This document shows positions 1 through 14,929 of a stretch of DNA of 64,000 nt, in pieces (position 1 is the stretch's first letter; every line of letters begins with the position of its first letter). The notes beneath the pieces were generated by a model, which did not search any database, was not told the origin of the DNA, and saw nothing but the letters and a program-made list of their open reading frames with translations. A program made the translations under genes and the position numbers. The stretch is from Siphonodentalium dalli (taxonomy: Eukaryota; Mollusca; Scaphopoda; Gadilida; Siphonodentaliidae), in NCBI GenBank assembly GCA_032622095.1, contig CP136069.1, positions 16,352,450-16,416,449 of the forward strand, given 5' to 3'.

Positions 1-3000
1 TGTATATACAACCGGGGACCATATACAGGAATAATTACCAGATTAACAGTGTATAAACATCCCGGGATCATATACAGGAATAATTACCAGATTAACAGGA
101 GTGTAAACATCCCGGGACCATATACAGGAATAATTACCAGATTAACAGGAGTGTAAACAACCCGGGACCATATACAGGAATAATTACCAGATTAACAGTG
201 TATATACAACCCGGGACCATATACAGGAATAATTACCAGATTAACAGGAGTGTAAACATCCCCGGGACCATATACAGGAATAATTACCAGATTAACAGTG
301 TATATACAACCCGGGACCATATACAGGGATAATTACCAGATTAACAGGAGTATAAAACAACCCGGGACCATATACAGGAATAATTACCAGATTAACAGGA
401 GTATAAACAACCCGGGACCATATACAGGAATAATAACCATATTAACAGTGTATAAACAACCGGGACCATATACAGGAATAATTACCAGATTAACAGTGTA
501 TATACAACCCGGGACCATATACAGGAATTATTACCAGATTAACAGGAGTGTAAACATCCCGGGACCATATACAGGAATAATTACCAGATTAACAGGTGTA
601 TAAACAACCCGGGATCATATACAGGAATGATTACCAGATTAACAGGAGTATAAACAACCCGGGACCATATACAGGAATATTTACCAGATTAACAGGTGTA
701 TAAACAACCCGGGATCATATACAGGGATAATTACCAGATTAACAGGGAGTATAAACAACCCGGACCATATACAGGAATAATTACCAGATTAACAGGTGTA
801 TAAACAACCCGGGATCATATACAGGAATAATTACCAGATTAACAGTGTATAAACAACCGGGGGACCATATACAGGAATAGTTACCAGATTAACAGTGTAT
901 AAACATCCCGGGACCATATACAGGAATAATTACCAGATTAACAGGTGTATAAACAACCCGGGATCATATACAGGAATAATTACCAGATTAACAGGAGTAT
1001 AAACAACCCGGGACCATATACAGGAATAATTACCAGATTAACAGGTGTATAAACAACCCGGGATCATATACAGGGATAATTACCAGATTAACAGGAGTAT
1101 AAACAACCCGGGACCATATACAGGAATAATTACCAGATTAACAGGTGTATAAACAACCCGGGATCATATACAGGAATAATTACCAGATTAACAGTGTATA
1201 AACAACCGGGGACCATATACAGGAATAGTTACCAGATTAACAGTGTATAAACATCCCGGGACCATATACAGGGATAATTACCATATTAACAGTGTATAAA
1301 CAACCGGGACCATATACAGGAATAATAACCAGATTAACAGTGTATAAACATCCCGGGACCATATACAGGGATAATTACCATATTAACAGTGTATAAACAA
1401 CCCGGGACCATATACACGGAATAATTACCAGATTAACAGGAGTATAAACAACCCGGGTCCATAAACAGGAATAATTACCAGATTAACAGTGTATAAACAA
1501 CCCGGGGCCATATACAGGAATAATAACCATATTAACAGGAGTGTAAACATCCGGGGACCATATACAGGAATAATTACCCAGATTAACAGGAGTGTAAACA
1601 TCCCGGGACCATATACAGGAATAATAACCATATTAACAGTGTATAAACAACCCGGGACCATATACAGGAATAATTACCAGATTAACAGGAGTGTAAACAT
1701 CCCGGGACCATATACAGGAATAATAACCATATTAACAGTGTATAAACATCCCGGGACCATATACAGGAATAATTACCAGATTAACAGTGTATAAACAACC
1801 CGGGACCATATACAGGAATAATTACCAGATTAACAGGAGTGTAAACATCCCGGGACCATATACAGGAATAATAACCATATTAACAGTGTATAAACATCCC
1901 GGGACCATATACAGGAATAATTACCAGATTAACAGTGTATAAACAACCCGGGACCATATACAGGAATAATAACCAGATTAACAGGAGTATAAACAACCGG
2001 GGGACCATATACAGGAATAATTACCAGATTAAACAGGAGTGTAAACATCCGGGGACCATATACAGGAATAATAACCATATTAACAGTGTATAAACAACCC
2101 GGGACCATATACAGGAATAATAACCAGATTAACAGGAGTATAAACAACCGGGGACCATATACAGGAATAATTACCAGATTAACAGGAGTGTAAACATCCT
2201 GGGACCATATACAGGAATAATAACCATATTAACAGTGTATAAACAACCCGGGACCATATACAGGAATAATTACCAGATTAACAGTGTATAAAACAACCCG
2301 GGACCATATACAGGAATAATTACCAGATTAACAGTGTATAAACAACCCGGGGACCATATACAGTAATAATTACCAGATTAACAGGAGTGTAAACATCCCG
2401 GGACCATATACAGGAATAATTACCAGATTAACAGGAGTGTAAAGCAACCCGAGACCATATACAGGAATAATTACCAGATTAACAGTGTATAAACAACCCG
2501 GGGACCATATACAGGAATAATTACCAGATTAACAGTGTATAAACAACCCGGGGACCATATACAGGAATAATAACCAGATTAACAGTGTAAACAACCCCGG
2601 GGACCATATACAGGAATAATTACCAGATTAACAGTGTATAAACAACCCGGGGACCATATACAGGAATAATTACCAGATTAACAGTGTAAACAACCCGGGA
2701 CCATATACAGGAATAATTACCAGATTAACAGTGTATATACAACCCGGGACCATATACAGGGATAATTACCAGATTAACAGTGTATAAACAACCCGGGACC
2801 ATATACAGGAATAATTACCAGATTAACAGTGTATAAACAACCCGGGACCATATACAGGAATAATTACCAGATTAACAGGAGTGTAAACATCCCGGGACCA
2901 TATACAGGAATAATAACCATATTAACAGTGTATAAACATCCCGGGACCATATACAGGAATAATTACCAGATTAACAGTGTATAAACAACCCGGGTCCATA

Positions 3001-6000
3001 AACAGGAATAATTACCAGATTAACAGTGTATAAACAACCCGGGGGCCATATACAGGAATAATTACCAGATTAACAGTGTATAAACAACCCGGGACCATAT
3101 ACAGGAATAATAACCAGATTAACAGGAGTATAAACAACCGGGGACCATATACAGGGATAATTACCAGATTAACAGTGTATAAACAACCCGGGTCCATAAA
3201 CAGGAATAATTACCAGATTAACAGTGTATAAACAACCCGGGGCCATATACAGGAATAATTACCAGATTAACAGTGTATTAAACAACCCGGGACCATATAC
3301 AGGAATAATAACCAGATTAACAGGAGTATAAACAACCGGGGACCATATACAGGAATAATTACCAGATTAACAGGAGTGTAAACATCCGGGGACCATATAC
3401 AGGAATAATTAACCATATTAACAGTGTATAAACAACCCGGGACCATATACAGGAATAATAACCAGATTAACAGGAGTATAAACAACCGGGGACCATATAC
3501 AGGAATAATTACCAGATTAACAGGAGTGTAAACATCCGGGGACCATATACAGGAATAATAACCATATTAACAGTGTATAAACAACCCCGGGACCATATAC
3601 AGGAATAATTACCAGATTAACAGTGTATAAACAACCCGGGACCATATACAGGAATAATTACCAGATTAACAGTGTATAAACAACCCGGGGACCATATGCA
3701 GTAATAATTACCAGATTAACAGGAGTGTAAACATCCCGGGGACCATATACAGGAATAATTACCAGATTAACCAGGAGTGTAAGCAACCCCGAGACCATAT
3801 ACAGGAATAATTACCAGATTAACAGTGTATAAACAACCCGGGGACCATATACAGGAATAATTACCAGATTAACAGTGTATAAACAACCCGGGGACCATAT
3901 ACAGGAATAATAACCAGATTAACAGTGTAAACAACCCGGGGACCATATACAGGAATAATTACCAGATTAACAGTGTATAAACAACCCGGGGACCATATAC
4001 AGGAATAATTACCAGATTAACAGTGTAAACAACCCGGGACCATATACAGGAATAATTACCAGATTAACAGTGTATATACAACCCCGGGACCATATACAGG
4101 GATAATTACCAGATTAACAGTGTATAAACAACCCCGGGACCATATACAGGAATAATTACCAGATTAACAGTGTATATACAACCCGGGACCATATACAGGA
4201 ATAATAACCAGATTAACAGGAGTGTAAACAACCCGGGACCATATACAGGGAATAATTACCAGATTAACAGGAGTGTAAACAACCCGGGACCATATACAGG
4301 GATAATTACCCAGATTAACAGTGTATATACAACCGGGGACCATATACAGGAAATAATTACCAGATTAACAGTGTATAAACATCCCGGGATCATATACAGG
4401 AATAATTACCAGATTAACAGGAGTGTAAACATCCCGGGACCATATACAGGAATAAATTACCAGATTAACAGGAGTGTAAACAACCCGGGACCATATACAG
4501 GAATAATTACCAGATTAACAGTGTATATACCACCCCGGGACCATATACAGGAATAATTACCAGATTAACAGGAGTGTAAACATCCCGGGACCATATACAG
4601 GAATAATTACCAGATTAACAGTGTATATACAACCCGGGACCATATACAGGGATAATTACCCAGATTAACAGGAGTATAAAACAACCCGGGACCATATACA
4701 GGAATAATTACCAGATTAACAGGAGTATAAACAACCCGGGACCATATACAGGAATAATAACCATATTAACAGTGTATAAACAACCCGGGACCATATACAG
4801 GAATAATTACCAGATTAACAGTGTATATACAACCCGGGACCATATACAGGAATAATTACCAGATTAACAGGAGTGTAAACATCCCGGGACCATATACAGG
4901 AATAATTACCAGATTAACAGGTGTATAAACAACCCGGGATCATATACAGGAATAATTACCAGATTAACAGGAGTATAAACAACCCGGGACCATATACAGG
5001 AATAATTACCAGATTAACAGGTGTATAAACAACCCGGGATCATATACAGGGATAATTACCAGATTAACAGGAGTATAAACAACCCGGGACCATATACAGG
5101 AATAATTACCAGATTAACAGGTGTATAAACAACCCGGGATCATATACAGGAATAATTACCAGATTAACAGTGTATAAACAACCGGGGACCATATACAGGA
5201 ATAGTTTACCAGATTAACAGTGTATAAACATCCCGGGACCATATACAGGAATAATTACCAGATTAACAGGTGTATAAACAACCCGGGATCATATACAGGA
5301 ATAATTACCAGATTAACAGGAGTATAAACAACCCGGGACCATATACAGGAATAATTACCAGATTAACAGGTGTATAAACAACCCGGGATCATATACAGGG
5401 ATAATTACCAGATTAACAGGAGTATAAACAACCCGGGACCATATACAGGAATAATTACCAGATTAACAGGTGTATAAACAAACCCGGGATCATATACAGG
5501 ATAATTACCAGATTAACAGTGTATAAACAACCGGGGACCATATACAGGAATAGTTACCAGATTAACAGTGTATAAACATCCCCATATTAACAGTGTATAA
5601 ACAACCCGGGACCATATACAGGAATAATAACCAGATTAACAGTGTATAAACATCCCGGGACCATATACAGGGATAATTACCATATTAACAGTGTATAAAC
5701 AACCCGGGACCATATACAGGAATAATTACCAGATTAACAGGAGTATAAACAACCCGGGTCCATAAACAGGAATAATTACCAGATTAACAGTGTATAAACA
5801 ACCCGGGGCCATATACAGGAATAATAACCATATTAACAGGAGTGTAAACATCCGGGGACCATATACAGGAATAATTACCAGATTAACAGGAGTGTAAACA
5901 TCCCGGGACCATATACAGGAATAATAACCATATTAACAGTGTATAAACAACCCGGGACCATATACAGGAATAATTACCAGATTAACAGGAGTGTAAACAT

Positions 6001-9000
6001 CCCGGGACCATATACAGGAATAATAACCATATTAACAGTGTATAAACATCCCGGGACCATATACAGGAATAATTACCAGATTAACAGTGTATAAACAACC
6101 CGGGACCATATACAGGAATAATTACCAGATTAACAGGAGTGTAAACATCCCGGGACCATATACAGGAATAATAACCATATTAACAGTGTATAAACATCCC
6201 GGGACCATATACAGGAAATAATTACCAGATTAACAGTGTATAAACAACCCGGGTCCATAAACAGGAATAATTACCAGATTAACAGTGTATAAACAACCCG
6301 GGGCCATATACAGGAATAATTACCAGATTAACAGTGTATAAACAACCCGGGACCATATACAGGAATAATAACCAGATTAACAGGAGTATAAACAACCGGG
6401 GACCATATACAGGGATAATTACCAGATTAACAGTGTATAAACAACCCGGGTCCATAAACAGGAATAATTACCAGATTAACAGTGTATAAACAACCCGGGG
6501 CCATATACAGGAATAATTACCAGATTAACAGTGTATAAACAACCCGGGACCATATACAGGAATAATAACCAGATTAACAGGAGTATAAACAACCGGGGAC
6601 CATATACAGGAATAATTACCAGATTAACAGGAGTGTAAACATCCGGGGACCATATACAGGAATAATAACCATATTAACAGTGTATAAACAACCCGGGACC
6701 ATATACAGGAATAATAACCAGATTAACAGGAGTATAAACAACCGGGGACCATATACAGGAATAATTACCAGATTAACAGGAGTGTAAACATCCGGGGACC
6801 ATATACAGGAATAATAACCATATTAACAGTGTATAAACAACCCGGGACCATATACAGGAATAATTACCAGATTAACAGTGTATAAACAACCCGGGACCAT
6901 ATACAGGAATAATTACCAGATTAACAGTGTATAAACAACCCGGGGACCATATACAGGAATAATTACCAGATTAACAGTGTATAAACAACCCGGGGACCAT
7001 ATACAGGAATAATAACCAGATTAACAGTGTAAACAACCCGGGGACCATATACAGGAATAATTACCAGATTAACAGTGTATAAACAACCCGGGGACCATAT
7101 ACAGGAATAATTACCAGATTAACAGTGTAAACAACCCGGGACCATATACAGGAATAATTACCAGATTAACAGTGTATATACAACCCGGGACCATATACAG
7201 GGATAATTACCAGATTAACAGTGTATAAACAACCCGGGACCATATACAGGAATAATTACCAGATTAACAGTGTATATACAACCCGGGACAATATACAGGA
7301 ATAATAACCAGATTAACAGGAGTGTAAACAACCCGGGACCATATACAGGAATAATTACCAGATTAACAGGAGTGTAAACAACCCGGGACCATATACAGGG
7401 ATAATTACCAGATTAACAGTGTATATACAACCGGGGACCATATACAGGAATAATTACCAGATTAACAGTGTATAAACATCCCGGGATCATATACAGGAAT
7501 AATTACCAGATTAACAGGAGTGTAAACATCCCGGGACCATATACAGGAATAATTACCAGATTAACAGGAGTGTAAACAACCCGGGACCATATACAGGAAT
7601 AATTACCAGATTAACAGTGTATATACCACCCGGGACCATATACAGGAATAATTACCAGATTAACAGGAGTGTAAACATCCCGGGACCATATACAGGAATA
7701 ATTACCAGATTAACAGTGTATATACAACCCGGGACCATATACAGGGATAATTACCAGATTAACAGGAGTATAAACAACCCGGGACCATATACAGGAATAA
7801 TTACCAGATTAACAGGAGTATAAACAACCCGGGACCATATACAGGAATAATAACCATATTAACAGTGTATAAACAACCGGGACCATATACAGGAATAATT
7901 ACCAGATTAACAGTGTATATACAACCCGGGACCATATACAGGAATAATTACCAGATTAACAGGAGTGTAAACATCCCGGGACCATATACAGGAATAATTA
8001 CCAGATTAACAGGTGTATAAACAACCCGGGATCATATACAGGAATAATTACCAGATTAACAGGAGTATAAACAACCCGGGACCATATACAGGAATAATTA
8101 CCAGATTAACAGGTGTATAAACAACCCGGGATCATATACAGGGATAATTACCAGATTAACAGGAGTATAAACAACCCGGGACCATATACAGGAATAATTA
8201 CCAGATTAACAGGTGTATAAACAACCCGGGATCATATACAGGAATAATTACCAGATTAACAGTGTATAAACAACCGGGGACCATATACAGGAATAGTTAC
8301 CAGATTAACAGTGTATAAACATCCCGGACCATATACAGGAATAATTACCAGATTAACAGGAGTATAAACAACCCGGGACCATATACAGGAATAATTACCA
8401 GATTAACAGGTGTATAAACAACCCGGGATCATATACAGGGATAATTACCAGATTAACAGGAGTATAAACAACCCGGGACCATATACAGGAATAATTACCA
8501 GATTAACAGGTGTATAAACAACCCGGGATCATATACAGGAATAATTACCAGATTAACAGTGTATAAACAACCGGGGACCATATACAGGAATAGTTACCAG
8601 ATTAACAGTGTATAAACATCCCGGGACCATATACAGGGATAATTACCATATTAACAGTGTATAAACAACCCGGGACCATATACAGGAATAATAACCAGAT
8701 TAACAGTGTATAAACATCCCGGGACCATATACAGGGATAATTACCATATTAACAGTGTATAAACAACCCGGGACCATATACAGGAATAATTACCAGATTA
8801 ACAGGAGTATAAACAACCCGGGTCCATAAACAGGAATAATTACCAGATTAACAGTGTATAAACAACCCGGGGCCATATACAGGAATAATAACCATATTAA
8901 CAGGAGTGTAAACATCCGGGGGACCATATACAGGAATAATTACCAGATTAACAGGAGTGTAAACATCCCGGGACCATATACAGGAATAATAACCATATTA

Positions 9001-12000
9001 ACAGTGTATAAACAACCCGGGACCATATACAGGAATAATTACCAGATTAACAGGAGTGTAAACATCCCGGGACCATATACAGGAATAATAACCATATTAA
9101 CAGTGTATAAACATCCCGGGACCATATACAGGAATAATTACCAGATTAACAGTGTATAAACAACCCGGGACCATATACAGGAATAATTACCAGATTAACA
9201 GGAGTGTAAACATCCCGGGACCATATACAGGAATAATAACCATATTAACAGTGTATAAACATCCCGGGACCATATACAGGAATAATTACCAGATTAACAG
9301 TGTATAAACAACCCGGGTCCATAAACAGGAATAATTACCAGATTAACAGTGTATAAACAACCCGGGGCCATATACAGGAATAATTACCAGATTAACAGTG
9401 TATAAACAACCCGGGACCATATACAGGAATAATAACCAGATTAACAGGAGTATAAACAACCGGGGACCATATACAGGGATAATTACCAGATTAACAGTGT
9501 ATAAACAACCCGGGTCCATAAACAGGAATAATTACCAGATTAACAGTGTATAAACAACCCGGGGCCATATACAGGAATAATTACCAGATTAACAGTGTAT
9601 AAACAACCCGGGACCATATACAGGAATAATAACCAGATTAACAGGAGTATAAACAACCGGGGACCATATACAGGAATAATTACCAGATTAACAGGAGTGT
9701 AAACATCCGGGGACCATATACAGGAATAATAACCATATTAACAGTGTATAAACAACCCGGGACCATATACAGGAATAATAACCAGATTAACAGGAGTATA
9801 AACAACCGGGGACCATATACAGGAATAATTACCAGATTAACAGGAGTGTAAACATCCGGGGACCATATACAGGAATAATAACCATATTAACAGTGTATAA
9901 ACAACCCGGGACCATATACAGGAATAATTACCAGATTAACAGAGTATAAACAACCCGGGACCATATACAGGAATAATTACCAGATTAACAGTGTATAAAC
10001 AACCCGGGGACCATATACAGTAATAATTACCAGATTAACAGGAGTGTAAACATCCCGGGACCATATACAGGAATAATTACCAGATTAACAGGAGTGTAAG
10101 CAACCCGAGACCATATACAGGAATAATTACCAGATTAACAGTGTATAAACAACCCGGGGACCATATACAGGAATAATTACCAGATTAACAGTGTATAAAC
10201 AACCCGGGGACCATATACAGGAATAATAACCAGATTAACAGTGTAAACAACCCGGGGACCATATACAGGAATAATTACCAGATTAACAGTGTATAAACAA
10301 CCCGGGGACCATATACAGGAATAATTACCAGATTAACAGTGTATAAACAACCCGGGGCCATAAACAGGAATAATAACCATATTAACAGTGTATAAACAAC
10401 CGGGACCATATACAGGAATAATTACCAGATTAACAGGAGTGTAAACATCCCGGGACCATATACAGGAATAATTACCAGATTAACAGTGTATAGACAACCC
10501 GGGACCATATACAGGAATAATAACCATATTAACAGTGTATAAACATCCCGGGACCATATACAGGAATAATTACCAGATTAACAGTGTATAAACATCCCGG
10601 GACCATATACAGGAATAATTACCAGATTAACAGTGTATAAACAACCCGGGTCCATAAACAGGAATAATTACCAGATTAACAGTGTATAAACAACCCGGGG
10701 CCATATACAGGAATAATAACCATATTAACAGGAGTGTAAACATCCGGGGACCATATACAGGAATAATTACCAGATTAACAGGAGTGTAAACATCCCGGGA
10801 CCATATACAGGAATAATAACCATATTAACAGTGTATAAACAACCCGGGACCATATACAGGAATAATTACCAGATTAACAGGAGTGTAAACATCCCGGGAC
10901 CATATACAGGAATAATAACCATATTAACAGTGTATAAACATCCCGGGACCATATACAGGAATAATTACCAGATTAACAGTGTATAAACAACCCGGGACCA
11001 TATACAGGAATAATTACCAGATTAACAGGAGTGTAAACATCCCGGGACCATATACAGGAATAATAACCATATTAACAGTGTATAAACATCCCGGGACCAT
11101 ATACAGGAATAATTACCAGATTAACAGTGTATAAACAACCCGGGTCCATAAACAGGAATAATTACCAGATTAACAGTGTATAAACAACCCGGGGCCATAT
11201 ACAGGAATAATTACCAGATTAACAGTGTATAAACAACCCGGGACCATATACAGGAATAATAACCAGATTAACAGGAGTATAAACAACCGGGGACCATATA
11301 CAGGGATAATTACCAGATTAACAGTGTATAAACAACCCGGGTCCATAAACAGGAATAATTACCAGATTAACAGTGTATAAACAACCCGGGGCCATATACA
11401 GGAATAATTACCAGATTAACAGTGTATAAACAACCCGGGACCATATACAGGAATAATAACCAGATTAACAGGAGTATAAACAACCGGGGACCATATACAG
11501 GAATAATTACCAGATTAACAGGAGTGTAAACATCCGGGGACCATATACAGGAATAATAACCATATTAACAGTGTATAAACAACCCGGGACCATATACAGG
11601 AATAATAACCAGATTAACAGGAGTATAAACAACCGGGGACCATATACAGGAATAATTACCAGATTAACAGGAGTGTAAACATCCGGGGACCATATACAGG
11701 AATAATAACCATATTAACAGTGTATAAACAACCCGGGACCATATACAGGAATAATTACCAGATTAACAGTGTATAAACAACCCGGACCATATACAGGAAT
11801 AATTACCAGATTAACAGTGTATAAACAACCCGGGGACCATATACAGTAATAATTACCAGATTAACAGGAGTGTAAACATCCCGGGACCATATACAGGAAT
11901 AATTACCAGATTAACAGGAGTGTAAGCAACCCGAGACCATATACAGGAATAATTACCAGATTAACAGTGTATAAACAACCCGGGGACCATATACAGGAAT

Positions 12001-13172
12001 AATTACCAGATTAACAGTGTATAAACAACCCGGGGACCATATACAGGAATAATAACCAGATTAACAGTGTAAACAACCCGGGGACCATATACAGGAATAA
12101 TTACCAGATTAACAGTGTATAAACAACCCGGGGACCATATACAGGAATAATTACCAGATTAACAGTGTAAACAACCCGGGACCATATACAGGAATAATTA
12201 CCAGATTAACAGTGTATATACAACCCGGGACCATATACAGGGATAATTACCAGATTAACAGTGTATAAACAACCCGGGACCATATACAGGAATAATTACC
12301 AGATTAACAGTGTATATACAACCCGGGACCATATACAGGAATAATAACCAGATTAACAGGAGTGTAAACAACCCGGGGCCATATACAGGAATAATTACCA
12401 GATTAACAGGAGTGTAAACAACCCGGGACCATATACAGGAATAATTACCAGATTAACAGGAGTGTAAACAACCCGGGACCATATACAGGGATAATTACCA
12501 GATTAACAGTGTATATACAACCGGGGACCATATACAGGAATAATTACCAGATTAACAGTGTATAAACATCCCGGGATCATATACAGGAATAATTACCAGA
12601 TTAACAGGAGTGTAAACATCCCGGGACCATATACAGGAATAATTACCAGATTAACAGGAGTGTAAACAACCCGGGACCATATACAGGAATAATTACCAGA
12701 TTAACAGTGTATATACAACCCGGGACCATATACAGGAATAATTACCAGATTAACAGGAGTGTAAACATCCCGGGACCATATACAGGAATAATTACCAGAT
12801 TAACAGTGTATATACAACCCGGGACCATATACAGGGATAATTACCAGATTAACAGGAGTATAAACAACCCGGGACCATATACAGGAATAATTACCAGATT
12901 AACAGGAGTATAAACAACCCGGGACCATATACAGGAATAATAACCATATTAACAGTGTATAAACAACCCGGGACCATATACAGGAATAATTACCAGATTA
13001 ACAGTGTATATACAACCCGGGACCATATACAGGAATAATTACCAGATTAACAGGAGTGTAAACATCCCGGGACCATATACAGGAATAATTACCAGATTAA
13101 CAGGTGTATAAACAACCCGGGATCATATACAGGAATAATTACCAGATTAACAGGAGTATAAACAACCCGGGA
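1..13172. repeat. Satellite array A, ~50-bp unit with CCCGGG
   Basis: About 265 tandem units of 48-51 bp. Each carries CCATATACAGGAAT, ACCAGATTAACAG and a GC-rich CCCGGG junction. Variants differ mainly as AGGAGTGTAAACATC versus AGTGTATAAACAAC, and as CCGGGG versus CCCGGG. The order of variants is itself repeated: the junction TGTATATACAACCGGGG followed one unit later by CCCGGGATCATATAC occurs at about 1, 4322, 7420 and 12510. This indicates higher-order duplication in blocks of about 3-5 kb. Open frames of 60-130 codons inside it (both strands) are produced by the repeat period and carry no protein signal. The array reaches the left edge and a sequence gap on the right, so its true length is unknown. 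Confidence 0.97.
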
Positions 13173-13272
13173 NNNNNNNNNNNNNNNNNNNNNNNNNNNN
13201 NNNNNNNNNNNNNNNNNNNNNNNNNNNNNNNNNNNNNNNNNNNNNNNNNNNNNNNNNNNNNNNNNNNNNNNN
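13173..13272. other. Assembly gap of 100 N
   Basis: Exactly 100 N, the usual placeholder for a gap of unknown size. It interrupts satellite array A on its left; the sequence on its right (ACATATAAGG...) is not satellite. The satellite/unique junction is therefore not observed. Confidence 0.99.
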
Positions 13273-13329
13273 ACATATAAGGTAAGACAGCCGATGAAAT
13301 TATTGCTCTTAATATAATTCCAATGTATT

Positions 13330-14115
13330 ATGATAACGCATACTAGTAAGTCAATTATGCTTAAGCGTAAATGATTACATTAAGCGTAACTGATTTACGC
13401 TTAAATGCAATTAGTTAATATAAAATGTTAAAATGAATCATTTGCGCTTAAGCGCAAGTATATATCTAAATATGTCTAAAGCGCAAATACCTAACACTCC
13501 CTTTATACTTCCCTCTGATTGTGAATGATAGAGTCCATCTCATAGTATATTATCATGGACCCATAGTAGTAGCCCCATATAATACTGAAACATTGAAGAA
13601 CAAATATTTCCATATGCATATATCAGCATCTCTGTCCCTGGTGTCCCAAGAATTGGTGCCTCACTCCCAGAGCTCTAGTATATTTTATTAAAGGGACATC
13701 TCCTACACAGATATATACCATTTCCATGGCCATAAATATGGAATTCGGGGTTACTGGGGACTCGCTTCCCTCATATGGTGTACTTATTGACTTGAAATTG
13801 TGAAAAACCCCAATTTTCATATTATCAGCATCCCTGTCCCCAAGAATTTGTGTCTCCATCCCAGAGATCTAGTATATTTTATAAAAGAGATATATCCTGC
13901 ACATATCTCTACCATTTCCATGGTCATAAAAGAGATATTGGGGTTACTGGGGGGGGGGTGCTTCCCTCATATGGTGGGTCTGTGCCATTTAAAATTAATT
14001 CAGGGGGGTGATATCAATGGATATTAATTTTTATTTGCGCAAATGATTTACACTGAAGCGCAAATGATTGATGTTATTTTGCGAAATATTTGCGCTTGAT
14101 CGTAAATGAATAATA
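13330..14115. repeat. GCGCTTAAGCGC-type palindromic repeats flanking a tandem duplication
   Basis: Both flanks (13340-13500 and 14030-14115) carry many short copies of (T)AAGCGTAAATGATT and TTTGCGC motifs. One is the perfect 16-bp palindrome TTGCGCTTAAGCGCAA at 13442-13457. Between the flanks a segment of about 160 bp occurs twice in direct orientation (about 13619-13783 and 13817-13976). The two copies share ATCAGCATC, CTAGTATATTTTA, ACCATTTCCATGG and CTTCCCTCATATGGTG. The short open frames here follow the duplicated segment and are not convincing genes. The arrangement suggests a mobile or foldback element with repeat-rich ends. Confidence 0.75.
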
Positions 14116-14116
14116 A

Positions 14117-14925
14117 ATGTGAAATGGGTATCCCATACATGAAATGCCGTATCTATATGCTATAGCGCGTATATCCTACAGGTCTGGGTGAACCACCGAT
14201 CAATCAATAACAGCCCGATCGGGCTAAAGTAGACCGATCAGGCTAAAATAGACCGATCGTTCTTTCACAGCCAGCTTGAATCTTGGATAAAGGGAGTAGG
14301 CCTATTCTAAATTGTTCTTTCAAGTGAAATAGGCCTCCCATACATGAAACGCCTTATCTATATACTATAGCGCGCATACCCTACAGGTCTGGGTGAACCA
14401 CCGATCAATCAATAATAGCCTGATCGGGCTAAAATAGACCGATCGGGCTAAAATAGACCGATCGGCCTTTCACAGCCAGCCTGAATCTTGGATAAAGGGA
14501 GTAGGCCTACTATAAAAAAAAATTTCAAGTGAAATAGGCCTCCCATACATGAAACGCCTTATCTATATACTATAGCGCGCATACCCTACAGGTCTGGGTG
14601 AACCACCGATCAATCAATAATAGCCCGATCGGGCTAAAATAGACCGATCGGTCTTTCACAGCCAGCCTGAATCTTGGATAAAGGGAGTAGGCCTACTATA
14701 AATTGTATTTTCAACTGTAATAGGCCTCCCATACATAATTAAAACGCCTTATCTATATCCTATAGTGCGCATATCCTACAGGTCTGGGTGAACCACCGAT
14801 CAATCAATAATAGCCCGATCGGGCTAAAATATACCGATCGGGCTAAAATAATCCCATCGGTCTTTCACAGCCAGCATGAATCTTGGATAAAGGGAGTAGG
14901 CCTACTCTAAATTGTTCTTTCAAGT
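14117..14925. repeat. Four-copy ~200-bp tandem repeat with GATCGG palindromes
   Basis: Four direct copies, beginning near 14117, 14326, 14524 and 14718. Each runs from CCTCCCATACATGAAA through GCCTTATCTATA, CTACAGGTCTGGGTGAACC, one to three GACCGATCGG-type motifs, CTTTCACAGCCAGC and GGATAAAGGGAGTAGGCCT. The perfect 14-bp palindrome AGCCCGATCGGGCT (first at 14212-14225) appears in most copies. Copy length varies because the number of GATCGGGCTAAAATAGACC modules differs. No coding signal seen. Confidence 0.9.
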
Positions 14926-14929
14926 TACA

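Noticed and set aside
298-603. Open frames inside satellite A on both strands
   Set aside because: They follow the tandem period, have no start context or protein signal, and recur wherever three units happen to keep frame.
1-13172. CRISPR-like array
   Set aside because: Units are contiguous with no unique spacers, and the genome is eukaryotic.
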